Assembly (NCBI RefSeq): GCF_001894785.1
Contig: NZ_BCWW01000002.1
Location: forward strand, 186,001-250,000
Length of the DNA stretch: 64,000 nucleotides
DNA from: Rhodococcoides fascians NBRC 12155 = LMG 3623
Lineage (GTDB): Bacteria > Actinomycetota > Actinomycetes > Mycobacteriales > Mycobacteriaceae
Reading direction: 5' to 3'
This document shows, in pieces, positions 49,433 to 57,629 of the stretch. The notes beneath the pieces were generated by a model that had not been told where the DNA came from, searched no databases, and saw nothing but the letters and a program-made list of their open reading frames with translations. The translations under genes were made by a program, and so were the position numbers. How positions within the stretch are numbered: position 1 is the stretch's first letter; every line of letters begins with the position of its first letter.

Positions 49433-49905
49433 CCACGATGCGTGCCGTTCACCGTCGACTTGGATCGGACGATGCCTCGGTTGAATCTCGTCGCTCGGGG
49501 AATCATGTGTTGGTGGACGACGACGATGTTCTGGCTGTGTTTCGGCATGCATTCGACTGCGCGCGCAGCGGTGACGCTTCGTGGTTGCAGTCGTTTTTCG
49601 AGGCCGGAGGGTCCGTCGACCTGACCAACGACAAGGGCGACACACTGTTGATTCTGGCGGCGTATCACGTACAACCAGGTGCGGTGAGCATGCTTCTGAC
49701 GCTGGGGGCTGCGGTGGATCGCGTGAACGACAACAGCCAAACAGCGTTGGCGGCCGCGGTTTTTCGTCGGTCGACGTCCATTGTGAGGATGCTGCTGGAG
49801 GCAGGCGCAGACCCCGCAGCCGGAGCTCGATCGGCACACGCAATCGCCCAGTACTTCGAGTTGGACGACATGGCAGCGATGCTGACCGAGCCCCAGCCGG
49901 GCTAG
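49429..49905 (+). CDS. Ankyrin-repeat protein next to catalase
   Basis: A cytosolic protein of up to 158 aa with three ankyrin repeats (WLQSFFEAGGSVDLTNDKGDT-type units from about residue 50; later LLTLGAAVDRVNDNSQTALAAAV and LLEAGADPAA). The GTG at 49429 overlaps the upstream stop, but the first 27 residues look non-homologous; GTG 49507 is a good alternative. It ends two bases from the convergent catalase gene. Ankyrin proteins adjacent to catalase, such as AnkB with KatB in Pseudomonas, support catalase activity, so a similar role is likely. Confidence 0.82.
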   Translation: MTTMRAVHRRLGSDDASVESRRSGNHVLVDDDDVLAVFRHAFDCARSGDASWLQSFFEAGGSVDLTNDKGDTLLILAAYHVQPGAVSMLLTLGAAVDRVNDNSQTALAAAVFRRSTSIVRMLLEAGADPAAGARSAHAIAQYFELDDMAAMLTEPQPG

Positions 49906-49907
49906 CC

Positions 49908-52040
49908 CTACTTCTTGGCCTTGGCTGCCCGCTTACGAGCAGGCTTGTCGGGGACCGAAGGCGGGATGTTCGAGGCCATCACCGCGGGGGCACGATCCCA
50001 GGCCCGGTGCAATCCGACCGCAGCGAGCAACGCGTCGTTGAACGCTTTCACCGCTGTCTCGCCGATGACGACGCCTGCGTCGTCGGCACCGATTCCGGCC
50101 TGCTCGAGCAGTGCCGCTCCGTCGCCCCAGGCACCCATCGCTTTGCAATGACGGAATGCTTCCTGTAGCAGCAGGATCAGCTTGATGTCGTTCGTCGGTG
50201 TTGTTCCGCCCGCGACGACGAAGGCGTCGAACTCGATCGAACGAACTGTCAGGAATGTTCGCTCGACCACCTGAGTGCGCATGCCCTTGCCGAGGATGCC
50301 GCCGGCCGCAGCGATGACGTGCACTGTGGCACCGCGGCGCGCGGCTGCCGTCCGTAGCTTGCCGATTCCGGACAGGTCCGATCCGGCGTCGGCGATGACG
50401 CCCATCTTTCGTCCGGCAATCGGTCCCGGAGCCTCGACGATTTGAGACAGTGCGGGGGAGAGCAATACGTCCTCAGCGGGTGTGCCGACGGGTGCAGGCA
50501 GGCCGAGGCCGGCGGCGACGCGCTCGCACAGATCGGCGTCGACGTTCGAGAGAACCTCGAGCTCACGTTCTTTGATCGATTGCTCGAACACTTTGCCCAA
50601 CTCGAACGTGAATGCCTCGACGAGGTGATCCTGCTCGACGGCACTGAGGCTGCGATAGAACATGGTGGGCTGGGTGAAGTGATCGTCGAAGGATGCGGGA
50701 TTCGCTCGTACTGCGCGGCCCTCGATGAGGCGTTCGGTTTGCACGTAACCGTGGTCCTTCTCACCTGCTACCGATGGTTCTCCGTCGTCGACGGAGTTGC
50801 TGAGGTACGGGGCAAGGCCGGTGTGAACGGCGGTCTGGTGCATACCGTCTCGCAGCATGTCGTTGACAGGTGCATGCGGTCGATTGATCGGCAGTTGCGA
50901 AAAATTGGGGCCGCCGAGACGCGTGATCTGGGTGTCCAGGTAGGAGAACAGACGCGCCTGCATCAGCGGGTCGTTGGTGACTTCGATGCCCGGCACCAGG
51001 TGGCCCGTGTGGAACGCGACCTGCTCGGTTTCGGCGAAGTAGTTCGTGGGGTTCGCGTCGAGGGTGAGCTTGCCGATGGGTTGCACCGGAACCAGTTCTT
51101 CGGGAACGATTTTCGTGGGATCGAGCAGATCGATGCCCTCGTAGGTCTCGGTGCCGTCGTCGGGCATGACCTGGATTCCGAATTCGTATTCCAGTGGGGC
51201 ACCGGCCTTGATGCCGTCGGACATGTCGCGTCGATGGAAGTCCGGATCGACGCCGGCTGCGATCTGGGCTTCCTCCCACACCAGCGAGTGCACTCCGGCA
51301 AGCGGCTTCCAATGAAATTTGACGAGCCTGGTCTCGCCGTTCTCGGCGACGAGGCGGAACGTGTGGACGCCGAAGCCTTCCATCGTGCGATACGAGCGCG
51401 GGATTCCTCGATCGCTCATGTTCCACATGACGTGGTGAGTTGCCTCGGTGTGCAGCGAGACGAAGTCCCAGAACGAGTCGTGTGCCGACTGCGCTTGCGG
51501 CAGTTCGATATCGGGCTGCGGTTTGCCGGCGTGAATGATGTCCGGGAACTTGATGCCGTCCTGGATGAAGAAGACGGGCATGTTGTTCCCGACCAGGTCG
51601 AAGGTTCCTTCGTCGGTGTAGAACTTGACCGCGAAACCGCGGGTGTCGCGGACCGTGTCGGCGGAACCACGCGATCCGAGAACGGTCGAGAATCGCACGA
51701 AAACCGGTGTCCGCTTACCCTTCTGGGCGAGAAATCCTGCCTTGGTCACGGTCTTCGCCGACCCGTAGGACTCGAACGTTCCATGTGCGGCGGCACCGCG
51801 TGCGTGCACGACGCGCTCCGGAATTCGCTCGTGATCGAAGTGGGTGATCTTCTCGCGGAGGTGGAAGTCCTCGAGCAACGTCGGGCCGCGATCGCCCGCC
51901 TTGAGCGAATGATCGGTGTCGGGGAGACGTACGCCTTGCGCAGTCGTCAGGAAATCACCGGTCTGGGCTCTCGTATCGCGAGCTCCGGTCGGGCCGTTGG
52001 GTGCCGGCGACGATTGATCCGGGCGAGGGATGGGTGGCAT
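49908..52040 (-). CDS. katE: Large-subunit monofunctional heme catalase (clade 2, HPII-like)
   Basis: A 710-aa catalase that breaks down H2O2. Distal His region [13 protein letters not shown], substrate channel [20 protein letters not shown], and the proximal heme Tyr in RLFSYLDTQ are all seen. The C-terminal 150 residues form the flavodoxin-like domain ([15 protein letters not shown] ... [13 protein letters not shown]) that separates clade 2 from small catalases. A Lys/Ala tail ends the protein. AGAAGG precedes ATG 52040. It converges on the ankyrin gene and follows a GAF/ANTAR gene by 70 bases. Confidence 0.95.
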   Translation of the reverse strand: MPPIPRPDQSSPAPNGPTGARDTRAQTGDFLTTAQGVRLPDTDHSLKAGDRGPTLLEDFHLREKITHFDHERIPERVVHARGAAAHGTFESYGSAKTVTKAGFLAQKGKRTPVFVRFSTVLGSRGSADTVRDTRGFAVKFYTDEGTFDLVGNNMPVFFIQDGIKFPDIIHAGKPQPDIELPQAQSAHDSFWDFVSLHTEATHHVMWNMSDRGIPRSYRTMEGFGVHTFRLVAENGETRLVKFHWKPLAGVHSLVWEEAQIAAGVDPDFHRRDMSDGIKAGAPLEYEFGIQVMPDDGTETYEGIDLLDPTKIVPEELVPVQPIGKLTLDANPTNYFAETEQVAFHTGHLVPGIEVTNDPLMQARLFSYLDTQITRLGGPNFSQLPINRPHAPVNDMLRDGMHQTAVHTGLAPYLSNSVDDGEPSVAGEKDHGYVQTERLIEGRAVRANPASFDDHFTQPTMFYRSLSAVEQDHLVEAFTFELGKVFEQSIKERELEVLSNVDADLCERVAAGLGLPAPVGTPAEDVLLSPALSQIVEAPGPIAGRKMGVIADAGSDLSGIGKLRTAAARRGATVHVIAAAGGILGKGMRTQVVERTFLTVRSIEFDAFVVAGGTTPTNDIKLILLLQEAFRHCKAMGAWGDGAALLEQAGIGADDAGVVIGETAVKAFNDALLAAVGLHRAWDRAPAVMASNIPPSVPDKPARKRAAKAKK

Positions 52041-52110
52041 GTTCGGCCTTCTTTCGTTGTTGGAGCTGTCAACTCGGACGTTCGTGGTCGATGGACGGTG
52101 GGCTTCGATG

Positions 52111-52875
52111 TCACGCGCTCCCCGGGTCGTCGTAGAACAGGCCGTCCCCGCGGACGATGTCGAACGCGAGGGCGGAGATCGAGCGGGCGTCGGCGTAGGC
52201 ACGGGCACGCAGCCGCGCGGTTGCCTCGTCGAGCGACACATGCAGACGTTCGGCCAACACACCGACTGCGATGTTGATGTCGGACTGAGCGAAGCGGAAT
52301 GGGCCGTCGGGTGGGCGAAGTGTCGACTCGTCGAAGAAGTCCGGTCGGGCTGCGACTTCACTGACGACGATGTCACCGAGGGTCGAGGCTGCGGCCTGGG
52401 CAGCAGTGATCTGTTGTGCCGTCATAGTTCCGGACTTCTGGGTGTAGAGCTCGAGGACCCCGAGTCGAGCACCGCCACTGAACAATGGGAACGCATACAC
52501 CCCGTGCACGCCGAGCTCCTGAAGAACTTCCGACGCGAACGATGGCCATCCCGTGGTATCGGGCCGATTACCGATGTCCGGGTGCAGTTGCGGCACCCCG
52601 GTGACGAAGGCATCGATACAGGGGCCCTCGCCGGTGGTGAATTGGAGCTCGTCGATGCGGGCAGCTTCGGAATTCGTGGCGTACAGCAGATCCCGAGCAT
52701 CGGCATCGTCGGTGAGGATGGCGACCGCGGCTCCGTCCACGCCAGCGTCGGTCACACACCTCTTGCTGACTCGTGCAACCCCCTCCAGATGGTGTCCGTA
52801 CATCGATGCGCTGAAGCTATCGGAGTCCGGGGCGTGGGCGCGTCGGGACTCTTCCGTATTTTCTTCCTCGGCCAC
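52111..52875 (-). CDS. GAF domain protein with C-terminal ANTAR-like domain
   Basis: A 254-aa protein: GAF domain (about 35-175; FTTGEGPCIDAFVTG ... VYAFPLFSGGARLGVLELY) then a C-terminal ANTAR-like helical unit (INIAVGVLAERLHVSLDEATARLRARAYADARSI in part). It is more divergent than the GAF-ANTAR proteins at 27886 and 60649. The GTG at 52875 has GAGAGGCAAGG upstream. Placed just before the catalase on the same strand, it may regulate that gene at RNA level. Confidence 0.83.
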   Translation of the reverse strand: MAEEENTEESRRAHAPDSDSFSASMYGHHLEGVARVSKRCVTDAGVDGAAVAILTDDADARDLLYATNSEAARIDELQFTTGEGPCIDAFVTGVPQLHPDIGNRPDTTGWPSFASEVLQELGVHGVYAFPLFSGGARLGVLELYTQKSGTMTAQQITAAQAAASTLGDIVVSEVAARPDFFDESTLRPPDGPFRFAQSDINIAVGVLAERLHVSLDEATARLRARAYADARSISALAFDIVRGDGLFYDDPGSA

Positions 52876-52969
52876 GTTGCCTTGCCTCTCTGTGTCATTC
52901 GCACCGCCACACCGGATCAGCGCACCACGCGGATCTGTTTCATCGATCGGTCGGTGGCGTCCGGGATGT

Positions 52970-54022
52970 TCACGGAGTCCGGTTGTGTTCCTCCCGCAAT
53001 TTGCGACCCTCTTCGACAGCCTGCGCATCCTTTTCGTCGTTCTTGTCCGATACCCGGGTATCGCGGGGCGGCAGTTGCAGGCGTTCTTCGGCGACGATTC
53101 CGGCCTGGAGCTGGCGGCCGCGTTCGAGTTCGGAATCCAGTTCGGCACCGAACAGCAAGGCCAAGTTGGTGATCCACAGCCACAGCAAGAACACGATGGC
53201 TCCGGCAAGGGAGCCGTAGGTCTTGTTGTAGCTGGAGAAGTTGGCGACGTAGAAGCCGAACGCGACGGTGGCGAGAATCCATACGATGATGCCGACCGCG
53301 GCACCGGAACTGATCCATTTGAACTTGGGCTGCTGCACATTCGGTGTTGCGTAGTACAGAATCGCGACCGCGAGTACCACCACGATCAGGACCAGCGGCC
53401 AGCGTGCGATGTTCCAGATCGTCAGTGCGGTGTCGCCCAGTCCGACGGCGTCGCCCACAGCTTTGGCCACTGGGCCACTGATGGCCAGCATGACCGCGGC
53501 GAGCGCAATCAGGGTCAGGGCGATGAGCGTGACCAGAAGCATCACGGGGCGCAGCTTCCAGATGGGCCGTCCCTCGTCCACCTCGTACATGCGGTTCATC
53601 GCGCGGCCGAATGCGCCGACGTAGCCGGATGCAGACCACAGTGCGCCTGCGACACCGATGATCAACGCGAATCCGGCAGTGGGCGCTTGGACCAGCTGTT
53701 CGATGGTGGGACGCAACGTGTCGACAGCGGATTGCGGGCCGAGATCGCCGACGATCTGCAGCACGCCGTCGACCGTGGCCTGTCCCTGGCCGAACACACC
53801 CAGCAACGACACGATGGCCAGGATGGCGGGGAAGAGCGAGAGCACGGCGTAGTAGGTCAAAGCAGCTGCAAGGTCGGTGCACTGATCCCGGGAGAACTCA
53901 CGGGCGGTTTTCTTCAGTACATAGATCCACGACGGCTTGGTCAGATCGGCGGGTGAATCCGCTTTGCGCGGATCGTCCGGATCTGCCTCGGTGGGTGCGG
54001 GTGATGCTGCTGAATCGGCCAT
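52970..54022 (-). CDS. YihY/BrkB-family membrane protein
   Basis: A 350-aa inner-membrane protein with six helices and charged ends. The conserved CTDLAAALTYYAVLSLFPAIL near the start and the ALWSASGYVGAFGRAMNRMY stretch define the family (its first part is quoted here only in outline). Members were once called RNase BN; their function is still unclear. The C-terminal tail is acidic and polar. A SigB/SigF-type promoter ends about ten bases before the ATG, so it is probably a general-stress gene with a very short leader. Confidence 0.92.
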   Translation of the reverse strand: MADSAASPAPTEADPDDPRKADSPADLTKPSWIYVLKKTAREFSRDQCTDLAAALTYYAVLSLFPAILAIVSLLGVFGQGQATVDGVLQIVGDLGPQSAVDTLRPTIEQLVQAPTAGFALIIGVAGALWSASGYVGAFGRAMNRMYEVDEGRPIWKLRPVMLLVTLIALTLIALAAVMLAISGPVAKAVGDAVGLGDTALTIWNIARWPLVLIVVVLAVAILYYATPNVQQPKFKWISSGAAVGIIVWILATVAFGFYVANFSSYNKTYGSLAGAIVFLLWLWITNLALLFGAELDSELERGRQLQAGIVAEERLQLPPRDTRVSDKNDEKDAQAVEEGRKLREEHNRTP

Positions 54023-54031
54023 GGCGATCGC

Positions 54032-54056
54032 ATACCCGGGGTTTTTCGGTGGAAAC
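54032..54056 (-). promoter_or_regulatory. SigB/SigF-type promoter of the brkB-like gene
   Basis: Minus strand: GTTT (54056-54053), 15 bases, GGGTAT (54037-54032), a full match to the actinobacterial SigB/SigF pattern. The ATG is nine bases beyond the -10, so the transcript would be nearly leaderless. Confidence 0.7.
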
Positions 54057-54096
54057 CGGGAAATGCGACCGCCATGACGGTCGTTCGATTCGGCCG

Positions 54097-54249
54097 TCAG
54101 TTCACTTCGTTGCGCTCGTGCTCGGTACGCGCGTCGAGGTCGCCGTCGTCGAGATGCTTCGGCGTCTTGGCGTGCTCTTTGTGGTCGGGGTGAGCTTCCT
54201 CGGTGGGGATCATGACGTCGTCGAGGGTCGGTTCGTTGTTTTCACTCAT
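54097..54249 (-). CDS. Small hydrophilic stress-type protein (50 aa)
   Basis: A 50-aa, His/Glu/Asp-rich protein (EEAHPDHKEHAKTPKHLDDG) without hydrophobic segments; it is likely disordered. No family recognised. There is no Shine-Dalgarno, but a SigB/SigF-type promoter lies so close that the mRNA would begin almost at the ATG, which explains the missing site. It lies between the brkB-like gene and the divergent epimerase gene. Confidence 0.6.
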   Translation of the reverse strand: MSENNEPTLDDVMIPTEEAHPDHKEHAKTPKHLDDGDLDARTEHERNEVN

Positions 54250-54258
54250 GGTGATTCG

Positions 54259-54284
54259 ATGCCCGGGAGAATGGCGGCTCAAAC
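54259..54284 (-). promoter_or_regulatory. SigB/SigF-type promoter of the 50-aa gene
   Basis: Minus strand: GTTT (54284-54281), 16 bases, GGGCAT (54264-54259), one mismatch to GGGTAT. Nine bases separate the -10 from the ATG. Confidence 0.6.
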
Positions 54285-54299
54285 TCCTGAGCCGGTGTG

Positions 54300-54324
54300 G
54301 TTTCGATCGATGTGCAGGGGGCAC
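54300..54324 (+). promoter_or_regulatory. Possible SigB/SigF-type promoter of the epimerase gene
   Basis: GTTT (54300-54303), 15 bases, GGGCAC (54319-54324). The spacing is right and the -10 has two mismatches. The start codon is about 30 bases further, after GGAGG. Confidence 0.4.
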
Positions 54325-54354
54325 TTCGACTGTGGTCGATTTTCGGAGGTAGAG

Positions 54355-55425
54355 ATGCGAACTGTAGTGATCGGCGCGACCGGCAATGTCGGCACCGCCC
54401 TGCTACGAAGGCTCACCGACGAGCATCCGGGCAATTCCATTCTCGCCGTAGCGAGGCGTCCGCCGAGCCTCAATCCTTTTGCCGAGCAGGTCGACTGGGT
54501 TCCGCTGGATCTCACCGGCGAACACGCACCGTACGAGCTACGCGCGTTGTGCCGCGGCGCAGACGCAGTGGTTCATCTGGCCATCGCCTTCCAGCCGATG
54601 CGTGATCGCGATTATCTGCGGGCAGTCAATGTCGACGCAGTGCGCACGGTGGCAACTGCCTGTGCGGACGCCGGAGTTCCTCATCTGGTGCACATGTCTT
54701 CCGGCGGGGTGTACGCACCGGGGTCGTACGGCGAGAAGGTGGACGAGTCGTGGCCGAGAACGGGGGTGTCTTCGTCGACCTACAGCATGGACAAGGCCGC
54801 CGCCGAGGATGTGCTCGACGAGTTCGAGGCAGCGCATCCCGATGTCGCGGTCGCTCGAATCAGGCCGGGCCTGATCGGGCAGTACGAGTTCGGAAGTGCG
54901 CTGTTGCGTTACGCCCTACCCGATCTCGTGCCGTCGGCAATCGTCGATCATCTTCCGATCCTGCCCATCGACAGGTCGTTCGCCGTTCCCGCCGCCCACA
55001 GCGACGATGTCGCCGATGCCATCGTGCGAGTGCTGGATAGGCGTGCAACCGGGCCCTACAACCTCGGCGGCCCGACGCCCGTGCGAGCCCACGACGTGGC
55101 CGACGCGTTCGGTGCGCGCATCGTGCCCGTGCCCTCTCGGGTGTTGTCTGCTGCTGCGCGCCTCGGCTTCGAGACCCACGTGTCCGCAGTCCATCACGGT
55201 TGGGTCGATCTCGCGTTCGCCACCCCGATGTTGAACACCGACCGCGCTCGACGGGACCTGGACTGGACTCCGCGAATCGATGGTCCGGACGTGGCCCGAG
55301 AGGTCATTCAGGGTATGCGCGACAACGCGGGTGCGTCCACCACGTCCCTGCGCTCGCGTACTGCGAAGGACCGCCTGCGAGCCTTCGGTCGACGGGGATT
55401 CATTTCTCGCGCGAAAAGGCCGTGA
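54355..55425 (+). CDS. NAD-dependent epimerase/dehydratase-family protein
   Basis: A 356-aa extended SDR. The dinucleotide motif is VVIGATGNVGTALLRRL; the catalytic elements are HMSSGGVYA (Ser) and STYSMDKAAAE (Tyr-xxx-Lys); VARIRPGLIGQ is the following strand. The C-terminal half (GPYNLGGPTPVRAHDVA) binds an unknown substrate. GGAGG lies upstream. It may be a sugar-nucleotide epimerase or a reductase. Position and a possible SigB/SigF promoter put it in the stress island. Confidence 0.88.
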   Translation: MRTVVIGATGNVGTALLRRLTDEHPGNSILAVARRPPSLNPFAEQVDWVPLDLTGEHAPYELRALCRGADAVVHLAIAFQPMRDRDYLRAVNVDAVRTVATACADAGVPHLVHMSSGGVYAPGSYGEKVDESWPRTGVSSSTYSMDKAAAEDVLDEFEAAHPDVAVARIRPGLIGQYEFGSALLRYALPDLVPSAIVDHLPILPIDRSFAVPAAHSDDVADAIVRVLDRRATGPYNLGGPTPVRAHDVADAFGARIVPVPSRVLSAAARLGFETHVSAVHHGWVDLAFATPMLNTDRARRDLDWTPRIDGPDVAREVIQGMRDNAGASTTSLRSRTAKDRLRAFGRRGFISRAKRP

Positions 55426-55467
55426 ACACGACATGTCCGACGCCGGGGCAGGTGTAAATTCCCGCCC

Positions 55468-55848
55468 ATGGCATGTCGAATCAGTGAACTCGTACTCGAA
55501 GGCCGCGATCCCGAGGCCTTGGCGACGTTCTGGTGTGAGGTGTTGGACTTCGTCGTATTGGACAGGGAGGGTGACGGTTCCGTCGAGATCGGTGCGCGCG
55601 ACGGTTTCGGCGGCTCGCAGCCGACCATCATCTTCATCCCTAGCGAGAATCCCGAGCCGGCGAAACCTCGACTGCACATCGACGTCAATGCAACCGATCG
55701 AGATCAGGACGCCGAGCTCGAACGACTGCTCACCCTCGGTGCCAGACGAGTGGATATCGGCCAAACCGGCCAGGAATCGTGGCACGTGCTGGCGGATCCG
55801 GAAGGCAACGAATTCTGTTTGCTGCGTCCAAGACTCAGTCCTGTGTGA
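55468..55848 (+). CDS. VOC-superfamily (glyoxalase-like) protein
   Basis: A 126-aa protein with one pair of VOC modules (ISELVLEGRDPEALATFWCEVL ... RLHIDVNATDRD, and a closing WHVLADPEGNEFCLLRP, each only outlined). Such glyoxalase_6 proteins are common in actinobacteria and mostly unassigned; some confer resistance to natural products. It converges on the transporter gene with a 14-base overlap. Confidence 0.85.
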   Translation: MACRISELVLEGRDPEALATFWCEVLDFVVLDREGDGSVEIGARDGFGGSQPTIIFIPSENPEPAKPRLHIDVNATDRDQDAELERLLTLGARRVDIGQTGQESWHVLADPEGNEFCLLRPRLSPV

Positions 55849-56800
55849 CGGTACTGTCCTGGCGGTGATCGGCACCCGTCGACCGTCTGGACCAGTAGCT
55901 GGCCAGCAGCGATCCGGATACGTTGTGCCACACCGAGAAGATCGCCGCGGGGAGTGCTGCAGCGGGTGAGAAGTGTACCGAGGCCAGTGCCGCTGCCAAG
56001 CCCGAGTTCTGCATACCGACTTCGATGCTGATCGCGCGGCGGCTGGCCACATCGAGTCCGCATGCTCTGCCGATTCCGTAACCCACCGCGAGCCCGAGCG
56101 AGTTGTGCAGCACGACGGCAACGACGATGAGGGCACCGATCGACAGCAGGGTCGGCGCGCTGGCGGACACCACGAGGACAACCACAGCGGTGATTCCGGC
56201 GACCGAGACGAGCGGCAAGGCGTCGAGCATACGATCGATGATCCTCGGGAACAGAAGTCGCAGTACAACTCCCAGTACGACGGGCACCAGCACGATCTGC
56301 AGGATCGAGACGAACAATCCGCCTGCATCGACCGGCAGGTATTCGCCCGCGAGCCATAGAACCAGCAGTGGTGTGAGTATGGGCGCGAGGAGTGTGGACA
56401 CCGATGTCATCGCCACCGACAGTGCGGTGTCACCCTTGGCGAGGTAGACCATCACGTTCGACGCCGTACCTCCGGGGGCGGAGCCGACGAGCACCATCCC
56501 GGCAGTGAGCGCAGCGGACAGACCCAGGACATTCGCGATACCGAGACCGAGGAGCGGCATCGCGACGAACTGCGCTGCGACGCCGAGCAGCAGTGCCCAC
56601 GGGCGACGTGCCACCACGGCGAAGTCGGAGAGCCGCAACGTCATTCCCATGCCGAGCATGATGATCGACAACAACCACGGAACCGCGGGTGTCCCGCCGC
56701 TGAACGTGTCGGGGGTGATCAAGGCCAGAGCCCCCGCCGCGACGACGATCAGGGCAAACCATTTGCCGGTGAATTCGCTGACGGACTTCAGCTGGGGCAT
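55835..56800 (-). CDS. Bile acid:sodium symporter-family (BASS) transporter
   Basis: A 321-aa membrane protein with about ten helices. The substrate-site crossover motifs are visible as GSAPGGTASNVMVYLAKGD and EVGMQNSGLAAALA. Bacterial members carry pantoate, bile acids or organic anions with Na+. GGAG lies before ATG 56800. It is 97 bases downstream of the GntR gene and may be regulated by it. Substrate unknown. Confidence 0.92.
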   Translation of the reverse strand: MPQLKSVSEFTGKWFALIVVAAGALALITPDTFSGGTPAVPWLLSIIMLGMGMTLRLSDFAVVARRPWALLLGVAAQFVAMPLLGLGIANVLGLSAALTAGMVLVGSAPGGTASNVMVYLAKGDTALSVAMTSVSTLLAPILTPLLVLWLAGEYLPVDAGGLFVSILQIVLVPVVLGVVLRLLFPRIIDRMLDALPLVSVAGITAVVVLVVSASAPTLLSIGALIVVAVVLHNSLGLAVGYGIGRACGLDVASRRAISIEVGMQNSGLAAALASVHFSPAAALPAAIFSVWHNVSGSLLASYWSRRSTGADHRQDSTVTQD

Positions 56801-56897
56801 GTGGAGACTCCAAAGGTGGTGGTCGAGGCGTCGGAAGTCTAGCCCGATTCTGTACTCGGACTGTTCCAGTAACCGAAAAGCCTTGACCGGCCGGTGC

Positions 56898-57578
56898 TCA
56901 CGTCGGTGGAGCGATGGTCGTCGACAACTCCCGCAGATGTGTGCGGGTGAGCGTGTGTGCGCGGTGCTCATCTCGTGCGGCGATAGCCTCGACGACGTGT
57001 GTGTGGGCGTCGTGGTCTGCGTCCTCTCCGAACACGCCCTTGATCTTCAGCATGTCGATCATGGCGGTCCGTAGCCGCGGAGCCATGGAGTCGAAGAGTT
57101 CGAGCAGGATGTCGTTGTGCGACGCGACCACGATGGAGCGGTGAAAAGCCATGTCCGCCTCCACCAGATCGACCGCGTCGGCGCGGGCGGTGTTGCGTAG
57201 CTCGAGTGAGCGACGGATCGCGTCGAGGTCGGTGGGGGTGCGTCGGGCCGCGGCGAGAGCTGCCGCCTCACCTTCGATGGCGAGGCGGGCTTCGAGGACA
57301 GCGGTGATGTGAACCCGCTGCAACACTCGGTCCCATTCCGTCCGAGCCTCATCGAGTGATTCGACGAAGACTCCTGATCCCTGCCGGGTGACGAGAATTC
57401 CACGCCCCGCCAGTTGCCTGATGGCCTCGCGCATCGTCGATCGCCCGACGTCGAACATGGGGGCAAGGGTGGTTTCACCTGGCAGTTTGGTGCCGACCGG
57501 CCACTCGCCGGACTGAATTTTGGCAAGCAGCAGTTCGGCGGCCTGATCGGCCAAGGATGTTCGGCGTATTGCGGTCAC
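56898..57578 (-). CDS. GntR/FadR-family regulator (FCD domain)
   Basis: A 226-aa regulator. The N-terminal winged HTH (GTKLPGETTLAPMFDVGRSTMREAIRQL in outline) is followed by an FCD domain with likely metal ligands in EADMAFHRSIV (Asp, His), DAHTHVVEAI and the final TRTHLREL. FCD regulators often bind carboxylates. The GTG at 57578 lies eight bases from a long perfect palindrome that it shares with the divergent leuA-like gene, which it presumably represses. Confidence 0.9.
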   Translation of the reverse strand: MTAIRRTSLADQAAELLLAKIQSGEWPVGTKLPGETTLAPMFDVGRSTMREAIRQLAGRGILVTRQGSGVFVESLDEARTEWDRVLQRVHITAVLEARLAIEGEAAALAAARRTPTDLDAIRRSLELRNTARADAVDLVEADMAFHRSIVVASHNDILLELFDSMAPRLRTAMIDMLKIKGVFGEDADHDAHTHVVEAIAARDEHRAHTLTRTHLRELSTTIAPPT

Positions 57579-57585
57579 ACCGGAA

Positions 57586-57616
57586 CACTACTCCTCAGCT
57601 TGTCTGAGGAGTAGTG
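57586..57616. promoter_or_regulatory. Long palindrome between the GntR and leuA-like genes
   Basis: Perfect 13-bp arms CACTACTCCTCAG (57586-57598) and CTGAGGAGTAGTG (57604-57616) around CTTGT. It fills most of the 51-base gap and lies 14 bases before the leuA-like ATG. It is either the GntR operator or, given the leu context, a transcript hairpin; the divergent layout favours an operator. Confidence 0.75.
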
Positions 57617-57629
57617 CTACATTGCTCGC

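Noticed and set aside
50442-52277. A 611-codon open frame on the plus strand opposite the catalase gene
   Set aside because: It is antisense to a textbook catalase, has no family features, and is explained by the strong GC bias at third positions.
54916-56328. A 470-codon minus-strand frame across the epimerase, VOC and transporter genes
   Set aside because: It crosses several supported genes and has no recognisable protein features.
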